NCBI GenBank assembly: GCA_017468055.1
Contig: JAFUJU010000025.1
Span: 1-64,000 of the forward strand
Source of the DNA: Elusimicrobiaceae bacterium
GTDB lineage: Bacteria; Elusimicrobiota; Elusimicrobia; Elusimicrobiales; Elusimicrobiaceae
Reading direction: 5' to 3'
Length of the DNA: 64,000 nt
Positions 35,814 to 45,272 of the stretch are shown here, piece after piece. Every line of letters begins with the position of its first letter. Positions within the stretch are counted from its first letter, which is position 1. The notes beneath the pieces are model-generated. The model had not been told where the DNA came from, did not search any database, and saw only the letters and a program-made list of their open reading frames with translations. Made by a program: the position numbers and the translations under genes.

Positions 35814-36898
35814 TGAACCGCTTGTCTTTTTACATTTCCAAAAAATTCTGGGGCCCTTTCTTTTTTGCATTAGGGGTATTTGCCGCTTTGGTTGTTTTGG
35901 GCGATACTTTTGAAAAATTAAAGACCCTCAGCAACGGTCATTCCACGTTGGGGGCTATTTTAACTTATTCCATGCTCACGTTTCCCAGTTGGCTGACCAC
36001 CGTCATGCCGGTGGCGTGTTTGCTGGGGGCTATTTCCGTCGTATCGGAAATGGTAGCTAACGGAGAATGGACAGCCCGTGTGGCCAGCGGTTTTGCCCCG
36101 CGCCAACTTTTTAAACCGGTGTTAGGCTGTATTTTATTAGTGGCCGCCATCACCATGCTGATACAAGAGTTTGTCGTTCCCCCCTTCAACATCAAGGCAG
36201 AAACCGTATATTACACCCGAATTAAATATCGGGAAAATTTTAACTTGAATACCGAAGCCGATGTAGCCATGAAAATAGGCAATAACCAAATGCTTTATGC
36301 CAAACTGGTAGATTTGGAAAAGGGAGAAATGAAAGACGTCTCTTTGGACACGTATGATGCCAACTGGAACATTGCTTCTCAAGTGGTAGCCAAACGTATG
36401 GTGTGGAATGAGGAAAAAGGGGAATGGATCTTTGAAGAAGGAACAAAAAGAACATTCGTAGATGCCTTAGATACGAAAGATAAGCCCTTTACGCAAGAAA
36501 TTTCTTCCTTTCAAATCCCGCCGCAAGAAATGTCTGTGAGTAAAACGGAAAACAAACTTTTAAGCATTCGGGATTTAACCAAACGCATCAACTTTTTTCA
36601 AAGAATGGGCCTCGCCCATTATTCTGCTGAAACCGAACGCCAAGCCAAATTGGCTGCCCCTTTTGTGACGCTGATCATGTGTCTTTTAGGTATGCCGTTT
36701 GCTATCAGCATGCGCAGAAAAAGCAAGATCCTAAATATTATCGCCTCCATGGTCATTGCCTTTACTTTTTGGTGGCTCATTAGCATGATTACCTCTATCG
36801 GAGAAAACGGCTACATTAATCCGTTTCTGGCAGGGTGGGGGCCGGTAATTGTGTTTAGTATTGTGGTTTTCTTTGAATATAAGTGGCTGAAATTATAA
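35813..36898 (+). CDS. lptG: LPS export permease LptG
   Basis: About 361 residues, same fold as LptF (MNRLSFYISKKFWGPFFFALG, periplasmic domain, C-terminal ISMRRKSKIL and membrane helices). Its ATG overlaps the lptF stop (TAATG), with GAGG about nine bases upstream, so the two are translationally coupled. Longer in-frame starts inside lptF are unlikely. Confidence 0.9.
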   Translation: MNRLSFYISKKFWGPFFFALGVFAALVVLGDTFEKLKTLSNGHSTLGAILTYSMLTFPSWLTTVMPVACLLGAISVVSEMVANGEWTARVASGFAPRQLFKPVLGCILLVAAITMLIQEFVVPPFNIKAETVYYTRIKYRENFNLNTEADVAMKIGNNQMLYAKLVDLEKGEMKDVSLDTYDANWNIASQVVAKRMVWNEEKGEWIFEEGTKRTFVDALDTKDKPFTQEISSFQIPPQEMSVSKTENKLLSIRDLTKRINFFQRMGLAHYSAETERQAKLAAPFVTLIMCLLGMPFAISMRRKSKILNIIASMVIAFTFWWLISMITSIGENGYINPFLAGWGPVIVFSIVVFFEYKWLKL

Positions 36899-36916
36899 AA
36901 CTTTAGATTTACCCCA

Positions 36917-36949
36917 AAAAACACCCCGCCAAACCGGCGGGGTGTTTTT
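36917..36949. terminator. Bidirectional terminator between lptG and pilin
   Basis: Perfect 14-bp stem (AAAAACACCCCGCC with its complement). Confidence 0.9.
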
Positions 36950-37388
36950 ATTTCGGATCATATACTTTATAGTATTTAGTATTTTCTCTAATTTCTGAAG
37001 GTTCTTTTTCACCAACAGATTTACAAACATATTGTGCCAAATCACTACTATTAGAAGCGACACACCACAAAGAAACCCTTCCCGTATTATATTCTCTAAC
37101 CTCAAAATATATTCCTTCTATTTTCGGCCTATAAGCCCATACATAACCACTCCAAACCCATTTATCACTTAGTCCTATATCCAAATTATCTATATCTGTG
37201 GTATTCGCTTCTCCGCTTTCCAACTGGTATCTCTGTATGGCATCAACCAAAGCTCTACCTTGTATAACACCTTCCATAGCACGGCTTTTTGCCAGCGCTT
37301 TTTGATAATTAGGTAAAGCCACTGCCGACAATATACCAATGATTAACACGACTACTAACACTTCTATCAAAGTAAAACCTCTTTTCAT
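36948..37388 (-). CDS. Type IV pilin-like protein (short leader)
   Basis: 146 residues. MKRG leader, [17 protein letters not shown] (Val replaces Leu at mature position 6), then AVALPNYQKALAKSRAMEG. Variable part rich in Trp and Tyr (SDKWVWSGYVWAYR). C-terminal pattern C-x(10)-CKSV (WCVASNSSDLAQYVCKSVGE). AAAAGGAG site. Convergent with lptG. Confidence 0.9.
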   Translation of the reverse strand: MKRGFTLIEVLVVVLIIGILSAVALPNYQKALAKSRAMEGVIQGRALVDAIQRYQLESGEANTTDIDNLDIGLSDKWVWSGYVWAYRPKIEGIYFEVREYNTGRVSLWCVASNSSDLAQYVCKSVGEKEPSEIRENTKYYKVYDPK

Positions 37389-37461
37389 TTTTTTCTCCTT
37401 TTATACGGCTTTAAGGTCCGACAAACAACACTCAAGACTTAGGTCTGAATACAATGCTGAA

Positions 37462-37489
37462 ATTGTAGCAAAAAAAAAAAACGTGTCAA
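37462..37489 (-). promoter_or_regulatory. Poly-T-spacer pilin promoter
   Basis: Minus strand: TTGACA, CG, twelve T, GC, TACAAT, 74 bases before the ATG, with the conserved leader in between. Confidence 0.85.
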
Positions 37490-37529
37490 GAGGTGGGGCA
37501 CTTTCACAACGAAAAAAGATAAACATAAC

Positions 37530-37560
37530 AAAACACCCCGCCGATCTGGCGGGGTGTTTT
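37530..37560 (-). terminator. Terminator after the 401-residue secreted protein
   Basis: AAAACACCCCGCC with its complement, nearly the same stem as the terminator at 36917. Confidence 0.8.
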
Positions 37561-37574
37561 GATTTTAAAACTAT

Positions 37575-38780
37575 TTAGCTTAAAGAGGCTTGCACTTGCG
37601 CAGTAACTACCGCCTGTTGCTCTACTTCCAGCAATACATCTCTTTCAGCCGTTCCTTCCTTTTGGCTTTCCAAAGCAAAGGAGGCATACTCCAACATAGC
37701 CGCCATAAGGTTTTCTTTGGCGGATACATTTTCATATTGATTCAAAATATACTCTTTATCTTGAACGGGCAACCACAACCCCATTTCCGGCGTTTGAGAT
37801 ACAGCACTCAACATGTTTTGGCGTGCTTGCATAGATTGCGCAATCATGCTGGCAGAGCCCGCATTATCTTCATTCATGGCACAATCCAACCGGTCTACCA
37901 ATATTTCTAAACAACCCAATCCACCCACAACGGCCACAGAAAACATGCCTTTGTAAAAGAAACCGCGAAATCTCAGAATACTTTTCATTTTCTGACTTTT
38001 CGCCATGATTTTTTCGGCGCTGTTTTTCCACTCAATTTTAGCTCTGCGGGCTTGGTCAATTTTATACGAGGACGGGCGCATACCGCCGGCACGTTCAATA
38101 CCTATTTCCGCCGTTCTCATTCTATAGGTATCATTGGCTACCAACATTTTGCGTGCTTCTTCATTGAGTACCGGATCAAACATATTGTTGTTAAATTTTA
38201 TTTCCAGCTGTCTGCGCATGGAAGACATACCAAACGTTCTTTCCATATTACTTACCAAGCCTTGATGAGAAAGAAACGGTTTGTTTCCTACAACAAAACG
38301 AACATTTTCATGCGCATAGTGGCGGGTAAATTCTTCCAAGGATACCCAACGGTTATTCCAAAAAACCATACCTTTTTCAATAATCTTACCACCGGCCGCT
38401 ACCCCATGTACGGGAGCCATCGGCACTTCCACAATCGTGCGGGGTTTGAAAGCAGCTCTACCGCCGTCGGCTACGTATCTTACTTCATTTTCAGGCACTA
38501 CATAAGAACCATGGCCCACATAATAGGGTTCTCCGGCACCTAAACGCTGAAAACGATCCACATTAAATTCACTGGCTCTTATTTCTTCCACCTTTACGGT
38601 AGGCAACATTTCTTTGGCAATTTTGTCATAATTGGCCATATATTCCTGACGGGCCGCTTGCGTTACTTCGTTAATCATATCCCGACTCATCACTTTCGGC
38701 AATTCATCTGCCATAGCAAAAGACGGGACTAATAATGCGGCCGCACAGAACAAGCTAACTGCATTCTTCATTCTTTGCAT
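37575..38780 (-). CDS. Secreted protein of unknown function
   Basis: 401 residues that I do not recognise. Signal peptide MQRMKNAVSLFCAAALLVPSFAMA, so exported. The body is charged and probably helical, with a YVGHGSYVVPENEVRYV segment, a VDRLDCAMNEDN region and one hydrophobic stretch at about 285-305 (FSVAVVGGLGCLEIL) that could span the membrane. AGGAGAAAAAAGAAC precedes the ATG. Monocistronic, between a pilin promoter and a GGDEF/EAL gene; no context clue to its role. Confidence 0.65.
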   Translation of the reverse strand: MQRMKNAVSLFCAAALLVPSFAMADELPKVMSRDMINEVTQAARQEYMANYDKIAKEMLPTVKVEEIRASEFNVDRFQRLGAGEPYYVGHGSYVVPENEVRYVADGGRAAFKPRTIVEVPMAPVHGVAAGGKIIEKGMVFWNNRWVSLEEFTRHYAHENVRFVVGNKPFLSHQGLVSNMERTFGMSSMRRQLEIKFNNNMFDPVLNEEARKMLVANDTYRMRTAEIGIERAGGMRPSSYKIDQARRAKIEWKNSAEKIMAKSQKMKSILRFRGFFYKGMFSVAVVGGLGCLEILVDRLDCAMNEDNAGSASMIAQSMQARQNMLSAVSQTPEMGLWLPVQDKEYILNQYENVSAKENLMAAMLEYASFALESQKEGTAERDVLLEVEQQAVVTAQVQASLS

Positions 38781-39012
38781 GTTCTTTTTTCTCCTAATTT
38801 TTATCTTGATATATAAATTTTATAATTTTGCCTTTTCCTTCCCAAGGGTCAAAAGCCCCAAAAAGACCTAGGTCTTTGGACCCACAAAATTCTTTCATCT
38901 GCCAAACTATATGATAAACTCACCCTTCCAAAGATATTCTTATTCTAACCACTTTTTCTCCCTTTACGGAGTGTGATATAAAAAATAGGCTTTAGCTAAA
39001 TGGGGGTGGGGT

Positions 39013-40497
39013 ATGAAAACAAATTTTTTCTCAGCAATAAGCTTTTCCTTTTTTGCTTTCTTCATTTTAGCGTTTTACGCCGGAGCAAAGTATTACATGC
39101 AAGGCAAAGAAAGTGATGGGCTTTCTTTAGTTTTGATTTTATGTGCCGCAGGGCTGTGTGGGTTAGCTTTGTTTTTAATATATATTTTCCGGCAATATAA
39201 TTTCACCAGAAATTCCTTATATAAAGCCGCCTATACAGATCCGATTACCCAAGGTCCTACTTGGACCAAGGCCCGACAGGAAATACGGGAATTGTTGGCC
39301 AGAAATCCTCAAGAGAAATTTGCTTTTGTTATTTTTGATATTAATAAGTTTAAAGTGTTAAATGAAAGACTCGGGTATTTAAAAGCAAATGATATTCTGC
39401 GGCATATCGGCACGGTATTGGGTGAAAGTTTAGGCAAAGAAGAAATGTTTTGCAGGGTACAGGCAGATATTTTTCAATTATTACTAAAATACCAAACGCC
39501 CGAACAGCTCAAAAACAGATTGGAAATCTTAAATGAACAAATTGTCAACAGCGTACCGCTGGGACAAAACCCGTTCCAACTGATTTTATCTTTCGGGGTA
39601 TATTTTGTACCCGAACATGTTTCTTCCATCAATGATTTATTGGTAAAAGCTGCCATAGCCAGAGATCGTATAAAAGGAAAATATGACGATATTGTAGGCT
39701 TTTACAATGAAAAACTCCAAAGCCAATTTCTTTTGGAACAGGAAATTGAGAACAACATGGAGCAGGCTTTGCATCAGCAGGCCTTTCAGCTGCACTTGTC
39801 CGCCATACGTAATATGGACGGTACTTTATATGCAGCAGAAGCCTTCTTCCGATGGCAGTTACCTTCGTGCGGAGAAATACCGGAAAAACTATTCCGCAAA
39901 GTTTTCACAAAAAACGGGTTTATTTATCAAATGGATTTGTATGCCGCAGAAAAAGTTTGCCAATTTCAACGAGAACGTATTGACCTGAAAAAAGACTTAT
40001 TTCCGGTGTTTCTCAATTTATCTTCAGATACGCTGCGCAATCCGCAATTTGCTGCGGGTCTGGCGCGTCTGATGAAACGCTATCAGTTGGACAGCCGCCT
40101 GCTTGTACTGCAGGCTTCTCCGCAAAATGAAATCTCACAAACGGATACCATTGCCGCCATGGCAAACAGATTGCATGAGGAAGGATTTGTGTTAAGTTTA
40201 GATCAAGCCGGAAAAGGCTATAGCTCTTTAGAACTTTTAAAAATATTACCCCTTGAGGTAATAAAAATAGAAGACGAAGCTGTTTTTGATTTACAGGAAA
40301 ACGAACGGGCCCGCCGGTTGGCAGAATCTCTGATATACATGGCTAAGCAGTTAAAAATGAAAATTATTTTTGGCGGGGTGAAAACCGAAAAACAAAAAAA
40401 TATCCTTAAAAATCTAGGGGCGGATTTTATCGCAGGTCCGCTAATGGGGGAAGGAGTTGTTCCGGAAAAAACGGATCTCTTATTTCAAAAACTCTAA
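39013..40497 (+). CDS. Membrane protein with degenerate GGDEF and EAL domains
   Basis: 494 residues. Two membrane helices (about 8-26 and 38-59), then a GGDEF-like domain (about 75-220) where the signature GGDEF is replaced by QADIF, and an EAL-like domain (about 245-490) with AEAFFRW for EAL and SLDQAGKGYSSLELLK where active enzymes have a DDFGTGYSSL-type motif. Both active sites look lost, so it may be a cyclic di-GMP or protein receptor. GGGGTGGGG lies before the ATG. Confidence 0.8.
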   Translation: MKTNFFSAISFSFFAFFILAFYAGAKYYMQGKESDGLSLVLILCAAGLCGLALFLIYIFRQYNFTRNSLYKAAYTDPITQGPTWTKARQEIRELLARNPQEKFAFVIFDINKFKVLNERLGYLKANDILRHIGTVLGESLGKEEMFCRVQADIFQLLLKYQTPEQLKNRLEILNEQIVNSVPLGQNPFQLILSFGVYFVPEHVSSINDLLVKAAIARDRIKGKYDDIVGFYNEKLQSQFLLEQEIENNMEQALHQQAFQLHLSAIRNMDGTLYAAEAFFRWQLPSCGEIPEKLFRKVFTKNGFIYQMDLYAAEKVCQFQRERIDLKKDLFPVFLNLSSDTLRNPQFAAGLARLMKRYQLDSRLLVLQASPQNEISQTDTIAAMANRLHEEGFVLSLDQAGKGYSSLELLKILPLEVIKIEDEAVFDLQENERARRLAESLIYMAKQLKMKIIFGGVKTEKQKNILKNLGADFIAGPLMGEGVVPEKTDLLFQKL

Positions 40498-40600
40498 CGA
40501 GAATTTCATATTTTTCTCTTTTTTTTATCTTTTCTTCCAAAAAAAGATTCAAAATATAGTAAAATATTAATAAGCATAAGATTTCGCTTATAAATTTTTT

Positions 40601-40678
40601 GGTGGATGTAGCTCAGTTGGTTAGAGCGCCGGTCTGTGGAACCGGAGGTCGGGGGTTCAAGTCCCCTCATCCACCCCA
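40601..40678 (+). tRNA. tRNA-His (GTG)
   Basis: Cloverleaf with acceptor GTGGATG/CATCCAC, the extra G-1 typical of tRNA-His opposite C73, anticodon stem CCGGT/ACCGG around CTGTGGA (anticodon GTG), T-arm GGGGGTTCAAGTCCCC, and CCA encoded. Confidence 0.97.
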
Positions 40679-40692
40679 TACTGAACTATTAG

Positions 40693-40728
40693 AAAAACCC
40701 CTTCAGCTTTTTGTTGAAGGGGTTTTTT
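40693..40728. terminator. Bidirectional terminator between tRNA-His and the PTS gene
   Basis: AAAAACCCCTTCA with its complement. Confidence 0.85.
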
Positions 40729-40749
40729 ATCATAAACTTTTTATCTGTT

Positions 40750-42408
40750 TTAAGACTGACGTTTCAAGTCTACATAGCGTTGCAGTCTCGGTTTAATGGT
40801 ACTGACCGTCGGCCCAAATACCACTTGCACGGCGTTTCCATTCACAATGGTGCCTAAGCCGCCGGCCTGTTTGAGCAGGGCTTTATCAATCTTAGTTGTA
40901 TCCTGCACATTAAGGCGCAAGCGCGTAGCGCAACATTCAAGGCTTCCCATATTGTCCACACCGCCTAAACCCGCGATGATCTTTTCCAGCTGCTCATCTA
41001 CTTCAAAACCTTCCGGAGCAGATACATCTTCCTTCTTTTCCGTCTGTGCTTTTTTGGCTTGATAATCTGCTTTGGAATAGAGTTTGGTTTCTTGCGCATC
41101 TTCTTCTCTACCCGGAGTTTGCAAATTCCATTTCATAATTACCCAGCGGAACAGATAGTAGTAAATTACAAAGTAAATCACGAAAATAGGCAACAACAAT
41201 ACCCAGTTTGTCTTGGCATTACCTTGCAAAACACCATAAAGGATAAAATCAATCAAACCGCAAGAGAAAGTAGTACCTATCGTAATCTTTAACACGTGCA
41301 TCAATACAAACGACAAACCGGCAAATGCACAATGCACAATGTAAAGTAAGGGCGCCACAAACAGGAAGGTAAATTCAATCGGCTCGGTAATACCCGTCAA
41401 AAAGGATGTTAACGCCGCCGAAAGCAACAAGCCTCCCACCACTTTTTTCTTGGCCGGTTTAGCGGTAGTGTACATGGCCAAGGCCGCGCCTAACAATCCA
41501 CCCATCATAATAGCGTATTTACCGGTCATAAAACGGGCAGCTTCTATGGCAAAATGTTGCGTAGTCGGAGAAGCCAATTGCGCAAAGAAAATATTTTGCG
41601 CGCCATAATACATGGTGCCGTCAATGCTCATCGCACCGCCCAAGGCAGACTGCCAGAACGGCATATAGAACACATGGTGCAAGCCGAACGGAATCAATGC
41701 CCGTTCCATAAAACCGAAAATAAACGTGCCATATAAGCCGGATTTAACCACCAACTGTCCGCTGGCTAAAATCAGCTTCTGCACCGGCGGCCATACAAAG
41801 AAACAGGCAACGCCCAAGAGTAACGAGGCCAACGTACAAATAATCGGCACGAAGCGCACCCCGCCAAAGAACGAAAAAACGGTAGGAAGTTCCACTTTAT
41901 AAAAGCGGTTATGCAATACCGCCACCAACAATCCCACCAAAATACCGCCAAAAATACCCATCTCAAGCGTGGGCATACCCAACGTCGTACCGATCGTACC
42001 GGCAATCACCTGAGGGGCTGTTTCCCCATTAGGTAACACCTGACCGGAAAAGAGTAACAGTTCGGAAATTGTTTTATGTAATACAATAAACGAAAGTGCG
42101 GCCGACAATACAGCTACTGCTTTTTCCTCTTTAGCCATGCCCAAAGCCACAGCCAATGCAAACAATAACGGCAAATTGGCAAAGATTACGCTTCCCACCG
42201 CACTCATCAATAAAAATGCATGATGCAGTATGGTTCCGCTGCCCATAATTCCTTCTAAACCATATTGCTGCACAGTGGCTAGATTAGAAAAAGAAGCTCC
42301 GATTCCCAATAATAACCCGGCCACAGGTAAAATAGAAATCGGAAGAAAAAACGAACGTCCAATTGTTTGAATAATCGTCAATATACTAGACTTTTGAGAA
42401 CCTGCCAT
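40750..42408 (-). CDS. PTS EIICB, glucose/N-acetylglucosamine type
   Basis: About 552 residues. EIIC membrane domain (about 1-390; FFLPISILPVAGLLLGIG, and GITEPIEFTFLFVAPLLY with the substrate-site Glu), a linker, then an EIIB domain with the phosphorylation cysteine in LECCATRLRLNV and GGLGTIVNGNAVQVVFGP. There is no EIIA, which must come from another protein. Substrate glucose or GlcNAc/glucosamine. The ATG after AAGGAGATGGT is preferred over an upstream one. Confidence 0.92.
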   Translation of the reverse strand: MAGSQKSSILTIIQTIGRSFFLPISILPVAGLLLGIGASFSNLATVQQYGLEGIMGSGTILHHAFLLMSAVGSVIFANLPLLFALAVALGMAKEEKAVAVLSAALSFIVLHKTISELLLFSGQVLPNGETAPQVIAGTIGTTLGMPTLEMGIFGGILVGLLVAVLHNRFYKVELPTVFSFFGGVRFVPIICTLASLLLGVACFFVWPPVQKLILASGQLVVKSGLYGTFIFGFMERALIPFGLHHVFYMPFWQSALGGAMSIDGTMYYGAQNIFFAQLASPTTQHFAIEAARFMTGKYAIMMGGLLGAALAMYTTAKPAKKKVVGGLLLSAALTSFLTGITEPIEFTFLFVAPLLYIVHCAFAGLSFVLMHVLKITIGTTFSCGLIDFILYGVLQGNAKTNWVLLLPIFVIYFVIYYYLFRWVIMKWNLQTPGREEDAQETKLYSKADYQAKKAQTEKKEDVSAPEGFEVDEQLEKIIAGLGGVDNMGSLECCATRLRLNVQDTTKIDKALLKQAGGLGTIVNGNAVQVVFGPTVSTIKPRLQRYVDLKRQS

Positions 42409-42629
42409 ACCATCTCCTTGCTTCTTGGTTTGTGTACAACATATGTCCTTCCTTTGTATGGTACTTTTTTTATATCTTTTATTCAACACATCTCTGTCGT
42501 GCGCTGCCTTAGACTCATCTCAATTCTCCCTATTATCTAAGACACAGACTTCTACCACAAGAGGTTTGCTATTTTCTTCTTAAAATCGGATTTGATAGAA
42601 TGATCTTATACCATAAAATGAGGAAAGTT

Positions 42630-42887
42630 ATGCCTTTATACCGATATAATCCGTCCGGCGTTTGTTGTCAGGAAATTCAATTTGAAATAGACGAAGAAAA
42701 GAAAATCAAACAAGTGTTTTTCATTGGCGGTTGTCCGGGGAATTTGTCAGCTATCAGCAAATTGATTCAAGGGAAACCGGCGGCCGAAGTGGCAGAACTC
42801 TTATCCGGCAATGACTGCGCCGGAAAAGGCACCTCCTGTGCCGATCAGCTTGCCCAAGCCTTACAGCAAGCCCTTTGCCAACTTTAA
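42630..42887 (+). CDS. TSCPD-domain protein (TIGR03905-like)
   Basis: 85 residues. MPLYRYNPSGVCCQEIQFEI, FIGGCPGNLSAISKLIQGK and GKGTSCADQLAQAL match the small TSCPD proteins related to the C-terminal cysteine domain of vitamin B12-dependent ribonucleotide reductase. Function unknown; perhaps metal or redox regulation. GAGGAAAGTT precedes the ATG; TAGAAT lies near 42594. Confidence 0.8.
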   Translation: MPLYRYNPSGVCCQEIQFEIDEEKKIKQVFFIGGCPGNLSAISKLIQGKPAAEVAELLSGNDCAGKGTSCADQLAQALQQALCQL

Positions 42888-43555
42888 AATTTATCAAAAC
42901 CTAAATATATGCCGATGAAAAGCTCCTGCCGGAGGTGGCTTTTTTCTTCAAATGCAAAGTTCTTCCACAAGGAAACTGCATATTTCGCGCGGTATTCCGC
43001 ACCCAATCTCAGCATTTGATTTAAACGATACGTCCCACCCAGACTGACCGCCACATATTCCGTCCGTTGTTGCAAATCTTTCAGTGCAAAATCAAAACGA
43101 GCCTTATTCTCCAGCATACCCACGGAAAACAACATATATAAACGGGGCTCCGTTTCGGGAGTAAGAATCCACTGGACCACGGCCCCTATTTCTTCTTGCT
43201 TGATTTCTTTTAAGAAAGCACTCCGTTGGTCTTTGGCTTCATATTCCGCAAGTTCTACCCCCACACAAAGGCCTTCCCGTATCTCGTACATTCCGCGCAA
43301 ACGATACCCCACCATATAATCACTCAACACATCTTCCCTACCGTCTAGTAGTTGTCTGTTTGAAATACCGCTCCACGCAGATAAGGACAAAGAAGAGAGA
43401 ACAGGAATTTCTTTCGGAGTGTGATTATGAATCTGACGCGGAATGGGACGATATACACGATATGTTTGGCTGTATGCGGCGCTGGGCAAAAAACACGCCG
43501 CTATAAAAGCGGCGTTTATTAATAGATGAATTCTTATTCCCCACCCCTTACACAT
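42884..43555 (-). CDS. Predicted outer-membrane beta-barrel protein
   Basis: About 223 residues. Signal peptide (hydrophobic core LLINAAFIAACFLPSAAYS), then alternating strands (SLSLSAWSGIS, YMVGYRLRGMYEIREGLCVGVELAEY, RLYMLFSVGMLENKARFDF) ending in FIGIYLGFDKF with a terminal Phe. I do not know the family. It lies 84 bases downstream of the 43.6 kb pilin on the same strand with no clear terminator between, so the two could be co-transcribed. Ends four bases inside the TSCPD gene. Confidence 0.65.
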   Translation of the reverse strand: MCKGWGIRIHLLINAAFIAACFLPSAAYSQTYRVYRPIPRQIHNHTPKEIPVLSSLSLSAWSGISNRQLLDGREDVLSDYMVGYRLRGMYEIREGLCVGVELAEYEAKDQRSAFLKEIKQEEIGAVVQWILTPETEPRLYMLFSVGMLENKARFDFALKDLQQRTEYVAVSLGGTYRLNQMLRLGAEYRAKYAVSLWKNFAFEEKSHLRQELFIGIYLGFDKF

Positions 43556-43639
43556 GCGCTTATTGTATAAAAGAGGTTGCGGATCTTTATATAATCTTTT
43601 TTTGAAATAAAAATAACACAAAAATGTTAATATTTCAAT

Positions 43640-44089
43640 CTAAAAATTACAATAAGCAGACGTTCCTATAGTACCCAACAAGTTTTGGCACGGCATCATA
43701 CCATTACATTTTTTTCCGCTACAATGTATTTGTCTCAAATGGCCATTATACAAACTAAATCCAATATTGCTTATATCCTCTGCAGTTCCGCCTTTTCTAA
43801 TAAAAACAATTGAAAGATTGGAGGGATCACTACCGAAATCCATGACAACTTCTTCAAAATTATTAAGATCCCCAACCTCTATATCCAAACTATCCATATC
43901 TTCCGTATAGCTTCCATTCGCCATAAAATAAACATTTTGAGCATCTGACAAGGATTTTCCTATAGTTAACGCTTCCGACACACGCGTTTTAAGTACGGCT
44001 TTGGTATATTGCGGCAAAGCCACAGAAGACAAGATACCAATGATTAATACCACCACCAATAATTCTATCAGCGTAAAACCTTTTTTCAT
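43640..44089 (-). CDS. Type IV pilin-like protein (short leader)
   Basis: 149 residues. MKKG leader, [37 protein letters not shown]-terminal pattern IHCSGKKCNGMMPCQNLLG...YC, as in the pilins at 24.9 and 63.8 kb. Its 5' half is closer to the short-leader group, while its end belongs to the other cysteine group. Confidence 0.9.
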   Translation of the reverse strand: MKKGFTLIELLVVVLIIGILSSVALPQYTKAVLKTRVSEALTIGKSLSDAQNVYFMANGSYTEDMDSLDIEVGDLNNFEEVVMDFGSDPSNLSIVFIRKGGTAEDISNIGFSLYNGHLRQIHCSGKKCNGMMPCQNLLGTIGTSAYCNF

Positions 44090-44163
44090 TTTTCTCTCCT
44101 TTTATACAAGCTTTAAGGCCCAGCAAACAACACGCAAGATTTGAGTCTGACCACAACGCTGAA

Positions 44164-44191
44164 ATTGTAGCAAAAAAAAAAAACGTGTCAA
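44164..44191 (-). promoter_or_regulatory. Poly-T-spacer pilin promoter
   Basis: Minus strand: TTGACA, CG, twelve T, GC, TACAAT, 75 bases before the ATG, with the conserved leader. Confidence 0.85.
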
Positions 44192-44325
44192 GAGGTAGCA
44201 CAATTTGGCAACAGAAAGGACCCACAAAAACGGCTTCCCATTTTGTCATACCGCCACAAAATAAACCGAATGCAGAAAATCGTTTGTCCAAAATTACGTC
44301 ATAACTATAGAAGCCGTACAAAAAA

Positions 44326-44356
44326 CACCGCACAAAACGTAAAGTTTTGCGCGGTA
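44326..44356 (-). terminator. Probable terminator after the nucleoside phosphorylase
   Basis: ACCGCACAAAAC with a near-complement (one mismatch), T-rich on the minus side; similar stem to the terminator at 4232. Confidence 0.65.
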
Positions 44357-44387
44357 TAGACAAGACAAACCCATGAAAAGCTATTTC

Positions 44388-45140
44388 TTATTTTCCGGTT
44401 AGCATTTTAACAGCCGTATGATACAAAGCATGCAAATGCTGGAAAATCGGTTTTTCACCAAAGTGCGGCTCCCATTTTAAACGGTACAGCTCGTCACTAA
44501 TCACACAAGCAGCAGCGGCCTTTACCTTTTTCTGTTCGCAGATGGCAAAGAAGGCAGAGGCTTCCATTTCTACCGTTAAAACATTCTTTTTCTGATAATA
44601 AGCCACTTCTTCAGCGGTTTCACGGAAAATGGCATCAGTGGTCCACGTCGGCCCTACATGATAATCCAGCTTTTCTTTCTTCAAAGCGGCACCTAATCTT
44701 TTCATCAAAGAGGCAGAGGGCAACAATTTTTCTTTCGGCACATAATGTTTGGAAATTCCTTCATCAGCCAAAGCACCATCGCACAATACCAAATCCGCCG
44801 CTACGGCCTCAGGCTGCAAAGATCCGGCAATGCCCATCAGCACCAGTTCCTTTACTCCCAGAGCAATCAACACCTCCAACGCCATAGCCATGGCGGGGGC
44901 TCCCACGCCAAATCCTGTTACATAGCAGTAGCCTTTCTTCTCATCTACGTAAATATCGGCCTCGCAGTTATAATGCTTAAAGTTAGCTTGGCTTAAGGCA
45001 AATTTTGTTAAAGAGGACAACGGACAAACAATCGCCTTAGAAGGAAGTTTAATATCACATTTCAAATGTTTCAAATAGGTTTTTGCGCCGGAAAGTTCTT
45101 TTAGTTTAACCTTATTTTTTTTAGAAAAAAGAATACTCAT
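44388..45140 (-). CDS. Nucleoside phosphorylase family protein
   Basis: 250 residues of the PNP/UDP phosphorylase fold: GFGVGAPAMAMALEVLIALGVKELVLMGIAGSL (phosphate and base binding) and VEMEASAFFAICEQKKVKAAAACVISDEL (ribose-binding Met-Glu and catalytic Asp). The pattern is nearest to uridine phosphorylase, but purine activity is possible. Works in nucleoside salvage with the transporter at 2.3 kb and Cdd at 14.9 kb (inference). Confidence 0.87.
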   Translation of the reverse strand: MSILFSKKNKVKLKELSGAKTYLKHLKCDIKLPSKAIVCPLSSLTKFALSQANFKHYNCEADIYVDEKKGYCYVTGFGVGAPAMAMALEVLIALGVKELVLMGIAGSLQPEAVAADLVLCDGALADEGISKHYVPKEKLLPSASLMKRLGAALKKEKLDYHVGPTWTTDAIFRETAEEVAYYQKKNVLTVEMEASAFFAICEQKKVKAAAACVISDELYRLKWEPHFGEKPIFQHLHALYHTAVKMLTGK

Positions 45141-45272
45141 AATCAGCCCTCATATTTAAAATATACTTATACTATAGCAAATCCGCACCCTGCGCTCCGA
45201 ATAAGAAAAAACTTTACAATCCGCCCCCGAGGTGTTATCATATAAAAAGAAACTTTTTTAAGCGGGTGTTAT

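Noticed and set aside
36917-37560. Near-identical hairpins at 36917 and 37530 as a repeat pair or attachment sites
   Set aside because: Both are ordinary terminators with T-runs at gene ends; similarity is limited to the stem.
38781-39012. Small gene or RNA in the gap before the GGDEF/EAL gene
   Set aside because: No frame with a ribosome binding site and no clear RNA structure.
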